A stretch of 55,436 nucleotides of DNA, taken from Bacteroidota bacterium. Lineage in GTDB: Bacteria; Bacteroidota; Bacteroidia; Chitinophagales; Chitinophagaceae. The stretch spans positions 28,137 through 83,572 of the forward strand of contig JAPLEI010000086.1 in NCBI GenBank assembly GCA_026391195.1, read 5' to 3'. Positions within the stretch are counted from its first letter, which is position 1. Every line of letters starts with the position of its first letter. Below the pieces are notes generated by a model. The model had not been told where the DNA came from. It was given only the letters and a program-made list of their open reading frames with translations, and made no database searches. Positions 18,707-25,638 of the stretch are shown here, in pieces. Position numbers and translations under genes: made by a program.

Positions 18707-19279
18707 ATGCAACGTTTTTTAATTGTAGGCTTAGGTAATCCCGGTTCTGATTATCACCATACCCGGCACAACATCGGATTTGATGTGTTGGATGCTTTTG
18801 CGCAAAAGCATGGGGGAGTATTCACTTCCGGTAGATTGGCAGAAGTGGCTACTGTAAAATTGAAGGGGCGGGAATTGGTATGCATTAAGCCAACTACTTT
18901 TATGAACCTCAGCGGGAAGGCCTTTTTATATTGGATGAATAAAGAGAATATCCCCCTGGAGCAAACCCTAACTATTGTGGATGATTTGGCTTTACCACTC
19001 AGTAAATTACGCCTGCGGGGCTCGGGGTCTGATGCGGGGCATAATGGACTAAAAGATATTCAGCTAACCGTAGGTACAGACCAGTATGCTAAACTCCGAT
19101 TTGGGATAGGTAACCAGTTTCCTCGGGGCGGACAGGTAGATTTTGTGCTGGGTCGCTGGCTGGCTGAGGAACAACCGGTAGTGGATGCCAAGATAAAAGC
19201 AAGCTGTGATGTGATAGAATCCTTTGTGCTGGCAGGGTTGGCCTTTACTATGAATATGGCAAACCGGATGGAGTTGTAA
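18707..19279 (+). CDS. pth: Peptidyl-tRNA hydrolase
   Basis: 190 aa, releases peptides from prematurely dropped peptidyl-tRNA. Start at the ATG at 18707 (MQRFLIVGLGNPGSDYHHTRHNIGFDVLD). The frame is open upstream but lies over the rplY terminator. Conserved parts: GLGNPG, catalytic His in TRHNIG, KPTTFMNLSGKA, the catalytic-Asp region IVDDLALPLSKLRLRGSGSDAGHNGLKDI and LRFGIG. The enzyme is complete. A small hairpin overlapping the stop codon may end the transcript. Confidence 0.96.
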   Translation: MQRFLIVGLGNPGSDYHHTRHNIGFDVLDAFAQKHGGVFTSGRLAEVATVKLKGRELVCIKPTTFMNLSGKAFLYWMNKENIPLEQTLTIVDDLALPLSKLRLRGSGSDAGHNGLKDIQLTVGTDQYAKLRFGIGNQFPRGGQVDFVLGRWLAEEQPVVDAKIKASCDVIESFVLAGLAFTMNMANRMEL

Positions 19280-19300
19280 GATTTTCTCCTTACAGGTTTT
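19274..19300 (+). terminator. Possible terminator overlapping the pth stop codon
   Basis: TGTAAG / CTTACA, a 6-bp stem with an 8-nt loop including the TAA stop, followed by GGTTTTTC. Short and only moderately convincing. Confidence 0.45.
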
Positions 19301-19347
19301 TCTTCTTCGAAATATTATTAGCCTTTATAGTCAGGGGGATGATATAT

Positions 19348-19420
19348 AAAAAAAGCCCATTTTCACACTAAGAAGGATACCCTTCAACGGCATGGAGCCG
19401 ACCTTCATGTGATACAGGCT
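19348..19420 (-). ncRNA. Candidate structured small RNA of about 70 nt
   Basis: On the minus strand, TATATTTG (19424-19431, a TAnnTTTG -7 box) is followed after a few bases by a self-complementary segment. An outer helix pairs AGCCTGT with ATGGGCT and, after a small internal loop, TCACAT with GTGTGA, giving about 13 bp. Inside it lie two hairpins: CGGC-TCCAT-GCCG, and GAAGG-GTAT-CCTTC. The outer helix is followed directly by seven T, so it doubles as an intrinsic terminator. The result is a compact three-way-junction RNA with its own promoter box and terminator, and no coding frame on that strand. It lacks the signature loops of SRP RNA, tmRNA, 6S and the purine riboswitch. I do not recognise the family. 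Confidence 0.5.
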
Positions 19421-19457
19421 GTGCAAATATACCAAAAGAGGGTGTATTCATGTGATA
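19404..19457. repeat. Pair of 11-bp direct repeats flanking the small-RNA promoter box
   Basis: TTCATGTGATA occurs at 19404-19414 and 19447-19457, 43 bp apart. One copy falls over the expected -33 region of the minus-strand promoter and the other just inside the RNA, a layout that would suit a regulator-binding pair. Confidence 0.4.
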
Positions 19458-19684
19458 AATTGATACGGAACATTTATCCGAGTATTTTGAAGGCTACTAT
19501 CAAATTCTCTTAATAAAACTCATTTTGGAGAAATTGAACCCCCCAAAATTGTTGATATTTTTTGTTGCCTCATCCTAGTTCCCCACCATCCCGATTTTCA
19601 GGCTACTCCTATACAATTTTTTCATTTTCGGGTCGTTCTACACCATAAGGCGCTATTAATTGGTACCCGAAAAAGTTGCAGCAT

Positions 19685-20284
19685 ATGAAAATCATTTGTG
19701 TAGGAAGAAATTATGCAGCGCATGCCCAGGAATTGGGTAATGAAGTGCCCGAGGAGCCTGTACTATTTATGAAGCCTTCTACTGCCCTGCTTTCTGTTGG
19801 GTCTGATTTTCATTATCCGGTATTTACAAAGGATTTGCATTACGAGGCAGAGTTGGTGCTTCGGGTTTCCAAGCGGGGAAGTAGGATTGTATCGGATGCC
19901 ATGAATTATGTAGATGCGATTACGGTGGGGATTGATTTTACTGCCAGGGATGTACAAGCCGAGCTTAAGAAAAAGGGACTGCCTTGGGAAAAAGCCAAAG
20001 CCTGGGATCAGGCGGCCATATTGGGAAAATGGCAGGCAATACCCGAAGGCGAAATCCATTTTTCATTGAATAAAAATGGCAACCCGGTTCAGCAGGGGAG
20101 CACGAACTATATGATTTTTCCTTTTGATATTCTGATAGCCCATATCTCTCAATACTTTACCCTGGAGCCAGGTGATTTGATATATACTGGAACACCTGCC
20201 GGAGTTGGACCCTGTGTGGCGGGCGATTTGCTGGAAGGATATTTTGAAAATCAATCTGTTTTTTCACTGATTATTCATGCATAA
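19685..20284 (+). CDS. Fumarylacetoacetate hydrolase-fold protein
   Basis: 199 aa. Start at ATG 19685 (MKIICVGRNYAAHAQELGNEVPEEPVLFMKPSTALL), preferred over an in-frame TTG at 19676. The FAH metal site is visible: YEAELVLRVSKRG (E-x-E-type ligand region), DAITVGIDFTARDVQ and KAKAWDQAAILG, with the late YTGTPAGVGP motif. Members are acylpyruvases, oxaloacetate decarboxylases or hydratases; the short form resembles the FAHD1/acylpyruvate hydrolase group. The stop overlaps the start of the dehydrogenase E1 gene by 8 nt, so they are translationally coupled. Confidence 0.9.
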   Translation: MKIICVGRNYAAHAQELGNEVPEEPVLFMKPSTALLSVGSDFHYPVFTKDLHYEAELVLRVSKRGSRIVSDAMNYVDAITVGIDFTARDVQAELKKKGLPWEKAKAWDQAAILGKWQAIPEGEIHFSLNKNGNPVQQGSTNYMIFPFDILIAHISQYFTLEPGDLIYTGTPAGVGPCVAGDLLEGYFENQSVFSLIIHA

Positions 20285-22370
20285 CAACCGAACATACAGC
20301 ATGCTGAACCTTACTACTTTGCTGGATGCCTATCAGATGATGGTTACCGCAAAAACCATGTCGGATACATTCGAGGCCCAGCGGGCAGATTGCCGGTATG
20401 TGCATGCAACATCCCGCGGACATGAAGCCATTCAAATTGCTACCGGCTTGCAGATGCACAGTTGCGATTGGCTGAGTGCCTATTACCGCGACGATAGTTT
20501 ATTGTTGTCACTAGGGTTTAGTCCCTATGAACTGATGCTGCAATTGCTGGCTAAAAAGAATGATCCCTTTTCTGGAGGCAGGTCTTATTACTCCCATCCC
20601 AGCAGTAAGGATCCCGGTAAACCTTCTATCATGCATCAAAGCAGTGCAACCGGAATGCAAGCCATTCCTTCTACTGGGTTGGCACATGCTATACAAATAG
20701 CCGAGGAAACCGGCGTAATGAAATTGCGAAAAACCAACGACGGCCAGTTGCCCATAGTAATTTGTTCTATGGGTGACGGTGCTGTTACCGAAGGAGAAGT
20801 GAGTGAGGCATTTCAGTTTGCCGTACTTAAACAGTTGCCCATTATTTATCTGGTGCAGGATAATGGCTGGAGCATTAGTGCCAAAGCCGATGAAATTCGC
20901 ACCACCAATGCCTACGACTTTGCAGATGGATTTAAAGGGATGGAGCGTTTACAATGTGATGGCAGCAATTTTGCCGAAAGTTATTTAACCATGCAACGGG
21001 CTATTCAAATTGCCCGCATCGAGCGGAAGCCGGTTTTGGTGCATGCTACTTTATCCTTATTAGGCCATCATACCAGTGGGGTTCGAAAAGAATCGTATCG
21101 CTATAAAGACCCAACCTCTATACAAAAGCCTTTACTTGATCCGGTTACAATTCTTCGCAATTTATTATTGGAGGCAGGTATTACTGAGGGGGATTTACAA
21201 AAAATAGAAACAGCCGTATCCAAAAGAGTACAGCACGATTTTTCCAGGGCCCTGCATTCCGATGATCCGGATGTAGAAACCGTGGAAGATCACGTGTATG
21301 CCGAAACCATGATTAAAGAAGAGATGGGAACCCGGGAACCTCTGCAAGGCAAGAAGGTAATGATGGTAGAAGCTGCCCTGCATGCTATTGAGGAACTAAT
21401 GGAAGCCTATCCCGAAACGGTATTATATGGTCAGGATGTAGGCAGTCGATTGGGAGGCGTATTCCGTGAGGCCGATCATTTAATGGACCGGTTTGGAAAA
21501 GAGCGGGTATTTAATACAGCTATTCAGGAGGCTTATATTATAGGTTCTACCGCCGGTATGAGTGCCATGGGTATGAAGCCAATAGTTGAAGTACAATTTG
21601 CCGATTATATTTATGCCGGATTGAATCAGTTGGTAACCGAAATTTCTAAGTCCTGCTATTTATCCAACGGAAAATTTCCCGTACAGATGCTATTGCGGGT
21701 GCCGGTAGGTGCATATGGTGGGGGTGGACCTTACCATAGTGGAAGCATTGAGTCTACGCTTTTATCTATCAAGGGAATTAAAGTAGTGTACCCTTCCAAT
21801 GCAGCTGATATGAAGGGTTTGATGAAAGCGGCCCTGCTGGATCCCAATCCGGTGGTGATGCTGGAACATAAGGGCCTATATTGGAGCAAGGTTGCCGGAA
21901 CGGAAGCTGCCCAGTCAATTGAACCTTCTGCCGATTATATTATACCCTTAGGAAAGGCCCGTATTGCCCTGGAAGCCGATCCGGTGTTGGTAGAAAAGGG
22001 GATGACGATGGGCGTAATTACTTATGGAATGGGCGTGCATTGGGCTCGCCAGGTGGCAGAAAAAGTGCCCGGACAAATAGAAATTTTAGACCTAAGAACC
22101 CTATTTCCCCTAGATGAAGAGGCTGTATTTGATTTGGTGAAGCGGCACGGAAAAGTATTGATATTAACAGAAGAGCCCCAAAATAATTCCTTTACCGAAG
22201 CCCTGGCCCACCGGATAACCCGCACCTGTTATTGTTACCTGGATGCGCCTGTAGAAGTGATAGGCGCCCTTAATTTACCGGCAGTACCCATGCAAATTGC
22301 CCTAGAACAGGCCATGTTACCCGGAGTTCCCAAGTTAAGCCGCGAGCTCACCAAACTTTTGGCATTTTAG
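20277..22370 (+). CDS. Branched-chain 2-oxoacid dehydrogenase E1, alpha and beta subunits fused
   Basis: 697 aa thiamine-diphosphate enzyme that decarboxylates 2-oxoacids and passes the acyl group to E2 lipoyl domains. The alpha part spans about residues 1-340 with HATSRGHEAIQIATG, SYYSHPSSKD and the TPP motif GDGAVTEGEVSEAFQFAVLKQLPIIYLVQDN. The beta part spans about 350-697 with VLYGQDVGSRLGGVFREADHLMDRFGKERVFNTAIQE, MKPIVEVQFADYIYAGLNQL, PVGAYGGGGPYHSGSIE and the C-terminal transketolase domain (ILDLRTLFPLDEEAVFDLVKRHGKVLILTEE). The single-chain form is common in Bacteroidota; separate alpha and beta genes are the rule elsewhere. E2 and E3 are not in the window. Confidence 0.94.
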   Translation: MHNNRTYSMLNLTTLLDAYQMMVTAKTMSDTFEAQRADCRYVHATSRGHEAIQIATGLQMHSCDWLSAYYRDDSLLLSLGFSPYELMLQLLAKKNDPFSGGRSYYSHPSSKDPGKPSIMHQSSATGMQAIPSTGLAHAIQIAEETGVMKLRKTNDGQLPIVICSMGDGAVTEGEVSEAFQFAVLKQLPIIYLVQDNGWSISAKADEIRTTNAYDFADGFKGMERLQCDGSNFAESYLTMQRAIQIARIERKPVLVHATLSLLGHHTSGVRKESYRYKDPTSIQKPLLDPVTILRNLLLEAGITEGDLQKIETAVSKRVQHDFSRALHSDDPDVETVEDHVYAETMIKEEMGTREPLQGKKVMMVEAALHAIEELMEAYPETVLYGQDVGSRLGGVFREADHLMDRFGKERVFNTAIQEAYIIGSTAGMSAMGMKPIVEVQFADYIYAGLNQLVTEISKSCYLSNGKFPVQMLLRVPVGAYGGGGPYHSGSIESTLLSIKGIKVVYPSNAADMKGLMKAALLDPNPVVMLEHKGLYWSKVAGTEAAQSIEPSADYIIPLGKARIALEADPVLVEKGMTMGVITYGMGVHWARQVAEKVPGQIEILDLRTLFPLDEEAVFDLVKRHGKVLILTEEPQNNSFTEALAHRITRTCYCYLDAPVEVIGALNLPAVPMQIALEQAMLPGVPKLSRELTKLLAF

Positions 22371-22395
22371 GGTAGTACCATTTATCGGAAACCTT

Positions 22396-22403
22396 TATCT
22401 TTG
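22396..22403 (+). promoter_or_regulatory. -7 box of the tRNA-CAU promoter
   Basis: TATCTTTG, a perfect TAnnTTTG, ending 27 nt before the tRNA. No TTTG lies at the normal -33 distance. Confidence 0.6.
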
Positions 22404-22430
22404 CCCCCCGTTACTGCAAATAACCATTTT

Positions 22431-22504
22431 GGCGAGGTAGCTCAGTTGGTTAGAGCACAGGATTCATAACCCTGAGGTCCCGGGTTCAAATCCCGGTCTC
22501 GCTA
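22431..22504 (+). tRNA. tRNA with CAU anticodon, probably elongator tRNA-Met
   Basis: The cloverleaf is complete: acceptor GGCGAGG with TCTCGCT (G1-U72 wobble, as I recall from other Bacteroidota tRNA-Met), D-arm GCTCAGTTGGTTAGAGC, anticodon arm CAGGA-TTCATAA-CCCTG with CAU at 22465-22467, T-arm CCGGG-TTCAAAT-CCCGG, discriminator A at 22504. CCA is not encoded. The bottom pair of the anticodon stem is A-C (22462/22470), a mismatch. tRNA-Ile2 (lysidine-modified CAU) is the alternative identity; the G1-U72 pair favours Met. Confidence 0.92.
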
Positions 22505-22678
22505 CACTGTTATTCTTGGGAATAACATTTTAAGTAAAAAAGCAGGCATTATTGGCCTGCTTTTTTGATGCTAAAGAATTTCTCAAATACATCTACCAAA
22601 TTGTAGAACTCCCTCAATCCTTCCACATTTGGTTAGAAAGTAGTAAAATGCTGGCTACACTGTTATTCTTGAGAATAA
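22501..22678 (+). repeat. 25-bp direct repeat of the tRNA 3' end, two copies
   Basis: 22501-22525 (the last four tRNA bases plus 21 bp of trailer, including the hairpin GTTATTC-TTGG-GAATAAC) recurs at 22654-22678 with one mismatch, 153 bp downstream. Each copy is followed by a hairpin terminator. Such partial tRNA-end repeats are the usual mark of integration at a tRNA gene, though a simple tandem duplication is also possible. Confidence 0.65.
22536..22566 (+). terminator. Terminator after the tRNA
   Basis: AAAAAAGCAGGC / GCCTGCTTTTTT, a 7-bp GC-bearing stem extended by A-T pairs, loop ATTATTG, with a T-run. Confidence 0.85.
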
Positions 22679-22710
22679 TAATTCTTTCTAAGAATAATAT
22701 AGAAATTTCG

Positions 22711-22739
22711 AAAGTCAGGTCTTACGGGCTGGCTTTTTT
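22711..22739 (+). terminator. Second plus-strand terminator, overlapping the end of the ATPase gene
   Basis: AAGTCAG / CTGGCTT, 7 bp with one G-U pair and a 10-nt loop, then TTTT. It includes the ATPase stop codon (minus strand, 22715-22717). No plus-strand gene other than the tRNA lies upstream. Confidence 0.6.
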
Positions 22740-24082
22740 GTTTGGATAAACCAAGTAATATAGTTCTCAATTTGAGAACCTAAATAATAAGGTAGGTTGA
22801 GTATTTGGTATTGTTTTCCGTTTTGAGTAGTTGCATCTGTAATATTTAATGCTCCGGCATAAAATCTTATGGCCTTATCGTGCGGTGCTAAATCCATGAA
22901 ACTATGTAATGATTTTAGAGAGCCCTCTTTTCCAGATTTGACTTCAATTGGAATGATTTGTCCATCGATCTGAAATAGATAATCAACTTCAGCAGTTGAT
23001 TCTTTTTTTTCTCTTACCCAAAAGTGAAGTGCGCTTAATGCATTATTTTGAAACGCTAATATTTCTTGTCCAATAAGGTGTTCAATTAGTGTGCCTTGGT
23101 AAATACTATTTAAATCATTAGTACCTATAATTTCTTTCTGGATCCCAACAAAATAATTTAATAAGCCAGTATCTAAAATTTGCAGTTTAGGTGATTTTTT
23201 TATATCAGGAATCATTGGTAAGGTAGCACTTGTACATGGATATATTAATTGTAATATTAGGGCCTTCTCTAATATGCGTAAAGATTCTCCCATTTCACGA
23301 GACTTGTAGGCGGAGTTACCAAAACCTTCGAATTTTATCCTTTTGCCAGCTTGTGCAAATGAACTTTGAATACAATGTCTTATATGTAATATTTGTGCAT
23401 TACTTTTTGCATATTTTTCAACATCATCCATGTATCCACTTATTAATGAATCATAAATAGGTGCCAATGATACAAGGTCTTTATGAGTTGCATAATGTTG
23501 CACAATTTCTGGCATACCACCAATTAACGCATACGTATGAAACAAGCTTAATAATTTCTTGTGGGCATATGTAGCAATAGGCACTTTTGTGATTTCTTCT
23601 AAAGCGATTTTTTCTCCCATTGCTGAAAGAAATTCCGGAAATGAAACTGGTCTTATTACTTTATATTCAACTCGACCAATCGGAAAACTTATATTTTTAT
23701 CAAATAAAGTTTCGAGCATACTTCCAGCAGCAATAATTGAAATTTCAGGAGCTAGTTCATAAAAATATCTAAGTGTATTTAAAGCAGTTGGTACCACTTG
23801 TATCTCATCAATAAATACTAGTGTGGTACTCTTTTTAGTTATTGTTTTATTTTTAAGAAAAAATAATGTGTTTATTAGGTGCTCAATGGTTGTAAAATTT
23901 TCAAAGGGTTCTTTGTCTTCTGCTAACTCAAGGTTTACATAGATATACTGTTCATACTTTGTAGCAAATTGATTCACAAGGGTGGTTTTTCCAACCTGCC
24001 TAGCACCCCTAATTACAAGTGGTTTACGATGCTTGTTTTGCCTCCAATTTTCGAGCTCCAATAATAGCTGTCTCTTAAACAT
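22715..24082 (-). CDS. AAA-family ATPase with C-terminal DUF4143 domain
   Basis: 455 aa. The N-terminal ATPase has Walker A in RGARQVGKTTLVNQF (near residue 22) and Walker B in TTLVFIDEIQVV, followed by a sensor-like IIAAGSMLE. The C-terminal DUF4143 part has EVDYLFQIDGQIIPIEVKSGKEGSLKSLHSF, which looks like a PD-(D/E)xK nuclease-type core. These proteins are patchily distributed in bacteria and archaea, often in many copies; their function is not settled (toxin-like, mobile or defence roles have been proposed). The gene is very AT-rich compared with neighbours and is bracketed by direct repeats beside a tRNA, consistent with transfer. A TATCTTTA box ends 4 nt before the ATG. Confidence 0.92.
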   Translation of the reverse strand: MFKRQLLLELENWRQNKHRKPLVIRGARQVGKTTLVNQFATKYEQYIYVNLELAEDKEPFENFTTIEHLINTLFFLKNKTITKKSTTLVFIDEIQVVPTALNTLRYFYELAPEISIIAAGSMLETLFDKNISFPIGRVEYKVIRPVSFPEFLSAMGEKIALEEITKVPIATYAHKKLLSLFHTYALIGGMPEIVQHYATHKDLVSLAPIYDSLISGYMDDVEKYAKSNAQILHIRHCIQSSFAQAGKRIKFEGFGNSAYKSREMGESLRILEKALILQLIYPCTSATLPMIPDIKKSPKLQILDTGLLNYFVGIQKEIIGTNDLNSIYQGTLIEHLIGQEILAFQNNALSALHFWVREKKESTAEVDYLFQIDGQIIPIEVKSGKEGSLKSLHSFMDLAPHDKAIRFYAGALNITDATTQNGKQYQILNLPYYLGSQIENYITWFIQTKKPARKT

Positions 24083-24086
24083 GTAT

Positions 24087-24094
24087 TAAAGATA
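24087..24094 (-). promoter_or_regulatory. Candidate -7 box of the ATPase gene
   Basis: TATCTTTA on the minus strand, ending 4 nt before the ATG at 24082. A TTTG lies 25 nt further upstream, longer than the usual spacing. Confidence 0.45.
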
Positions 24095-24273
24095 GGGTAA
24101 AAAATATAAATATATGTAACAAAGTTATGGTAAAACTGATGTTTTTTTGTATCAAAGTGACCCTTTTTAATAGCACTTTTTGATTTTCATTTTTTTTCAA
24201 AAGTCTTCACCATTTTATAAGAATTGCAGAAATCCCTCCCCGTATGGTTAGCATATAGTACAATATAGGCTTC

Positions 24274-24302
24274 AAAGGGTCTCAATTTTGGGATCCTTTT
24301 TT
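24274..24302 (+). terminator. Orphan plus-strand terminator
   Basis: AAAGGGTC / GATCCTTT, 8 bp with one G-U pair and a 10-nt loop, then a T-run. No plus-strand gene ends here; the nearest upstream is the tRNA, 1.8 kb away. Confidence 0.6.
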
Positions 24303-24463
24303 ATTTGCAAACAGTATGCATATCCCCTAAATGGACTCACCTTGTTCTGATTTATACAAAATTCGAAGATTCCGGTCGACAAAACGGGTTGGATTTTATC
24401 CGCCGGGGTGTGCGAACCTTAATTTAGCATTCAGGTTAATATCTCTCAATAAATCCTCAATGT

Positions 24464-24910
24464 ATGAGCAATAGAAACGTTCCCCTCTTTCTCGCAGTGG
24501 CCACAGCCCTGTGTTTCGCATCCTGTAATTCAGGCTCCGGTAGCCGTTCAACGGCGGGCGCAACTGATTCCACCGCATCAGTATCCTCACTCACCAAGGA
24601 TGAGGCCAGGTTAATAGCCAAGGAGGCCTTCATTTATGGGTTCCCCCTCGTGGACAATTACAGGATACAGTACTCCTTCTTTGTGGCCAAAGACAACACA
24701 GAATACAAGGCTCTTTATAATGTTCTGTATAATACCCAGCGAGTGGCTACGCCGGATGACAAGGCCATGCAGACCCCCAATTCAGATACCCCCTACGGCA
24801 ACCTGGGACTGGATCTTCGAGCCGAGCCAATCGTGCTAACAGTGCCAGTAATTGAAAAGACCCGCTATTTCACCATTCAACTCATCGATGCCTATCATGG
24901 CCATCAGTAA
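24464..24910 (+). pseudogene. 5' fragment of a DUF1254 lipoprotein gene
   Basis: 148 codons. A lipoprotein signal with a Cys near residue 21 (LCFASCNSGSGS) is followed by the DUF1254 N-terminal domain: LIAKEAFIYGFPLVDNYRIQYSFF, NTQRVATPDDKAMQTPNSDTPYGNLGLDLRAEPIVLTVP and RYFTIQLIDAY. Full-length family members run to about 450-480 residues and continue with the rest of DUF1254 and DUF1214; here the frame ends four codons after LIDAY, exactly where the acetyltransferase gene begins. Base composition is more GC-rich than the flanking DNA, which fits foreign origin. A short, truncated secreted protein could still be made. Confidence 0.8.
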
Positions 24911-25370
24911 CTATGAAAGAATGATACAATTGTCGGATGAAGTTTTCTCAAGCCGCACTGATCCTGACCAGCTAAACGTGAACGAAAATGTGATGGAGCA
25001 CTTGCAGCTCATTCATCCAGATACATTGTCTGAATATGATGATGGAAATGGCCCTGTTTGTTGGATTTTATGTATTCCCACTACGCTAGATTTAATGACT
25101 AAATTTATTAATCAAACCATATCAGAACGGGAACTGTATGAATTAACACCACTGAATATTAAATTTGAAGCCATTTATCTATGTTCGGCTTTATTATTGG
25201 AAGAATTTCGGGGGAAAGGAATTGCCCAAAGCTTAGGCGTTACAGCAATAGAAAAGATCAGGATAGATCATCCAATAAAGGCGCTATTTTTCTGGTCTTT
25301 TAGTAATGAGGGCGAAAAGCTCGCAGAAAAGGTTTCCCGGTTAATTGGGTTACCATTGTACAAAAGATAA
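24897..25370 (+). CDS. GNAT-like acetyltransferase
   Basis: 157 aa from ATG 24897 (MAISNYERMIQLSDEVFSSRTDPDQLNVNENVMEHLQ). A frame open to 24852 runs into the DUF1254 fragment and does not look native. The acetyl-CoA loop is CSALLLEEFRGKGIAQSLGVTAIEKI (near residues 100-126), with preceding strands VCWILCIPTT and KFEAIYLCSA. The substrate is unknown. Its start lies inside the end of the DUF1254 fragment (14-nt overlap), so its natural upstream region appears to have been replaced by the DUF1254 sequence. Confidence 0.75.
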   Translation: MAISNYERMIQLSDEVFSSRTDPDQLNVNENVMEHLQLIHPDTLSEYDDGNGPVCWILCIPTTLDLMTKFINQTISERELYELTPLNIKFEAIYLCSALLLEEFRGKGIAQSLGVTAIEKIRIDHPIKALFFWSFSNEGEKLAEKVSRLIGLPLYKR

Positions 25371-25454
25371 GAAAGGACTAACACTCATTGAATATTCATT
25401 TGCATAGCCCAGCCACTTTATAATAGACAATCAAGTTCCATTCTCATTATTTGA

Positions 25455-25625
25455 AAAATCAAGGACTTATCTGTTAATCGTGGGTACTATGTTAAGCGAG
25501 GTGTTTTACTTTTATCGAATACAAGAATTTTTGATGCTGATATTTCATCAGCGATTAAAGGCTTGAATCAAGTAGTGGGTTTTTTTATTGTGAAAAGGGT
25601 AATATTATTTTTAATGTATCAGTAA
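25455..25625 (+). pseudogene. Possible C-terminal remnant of an IS200/IS605-type TnpB
   Basis: A 56-codon frame with no start codon reads DLSVNRGYYVKRGVLLLSN and then IFDADISSAIKGLNQVVG. The pattern N-R-G-(Y/F), a short spacer, then (N/D)AD(V/I)..A(I/L) resembles the tail of TnpB transposase-like proteins, which end with a NADVNGA-type motif. No other part of the element is visible. The match is short, and chance similarity is possible. Confidence 0.35.
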
Positions 25626-25638
25626 TTCATCTATTCCC

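Larger units (their letters stand above)
19280..19684. other. 405-bp intergenic region between pth and the FAH-fold gene
   Basis: No protein frame of note. It contains the pth terminator, a candidate minus-strand small RNA with promoter box and T-run (19348-19431), two copies of an 11-bp repeat, and a hairpin ATTTTGG / CCAAAAT near 19522-19550 followed by a T-rich stretch. Confidence 0.6.
22599..24273 (+). repeat. Imperfect direct repeats of about 50 bp bracketing the DUF4143 ATPase gene
   Basis: Left copy about 22599-22660, right copy about 24222-24273, same orientation. AATTGTAGAACTCCCTC matches AATTGCAGAAATCCCTC at 15 of 17 bases. After a gap of about 9 bases in the right copy, the TTTGGTTAG...GGCTACA block matches TATGGTTAG...GGCTTCA at 23 of 32. 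Both copies precede a plus-strand terminator. The arrangement suggests that the ATPase gene was inserted, or that a trailer unit was duplicated around it. Confidence 0.5.
24083..24463. other. 381-bp intergenic region with ATPase promoter, repeat and terminator
   Basis: No protein frame of note. It holds the ATPase -7 box, the right copy of the repeat that brackets the ATPase (24222-24273), an orphan plus-strand terminator (24274-24302), and from about 24370 a stretch of higher GC that continues into the DUF1254 fragment. Confidence 0.6.

Noticed and set aside
19348..19420. SRP RNA, tmRNA, purine riboswitch or hammerhead ribozyme as identity of the small RNA
   Set aside because: The SRP GGAAGG-AGCA loop, the tmRNA tRNA-like ends, the purine-aptamer core and the hammerhead CUGAUGA/GAAA core are all absent.
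24852..24896. Upstream start for the acetyltransferase at 24852
   Set aside because: Those 15 codons are a shifted reading of the DUF1254 fragment; the family-like sequence begins at the 24897 ATG.
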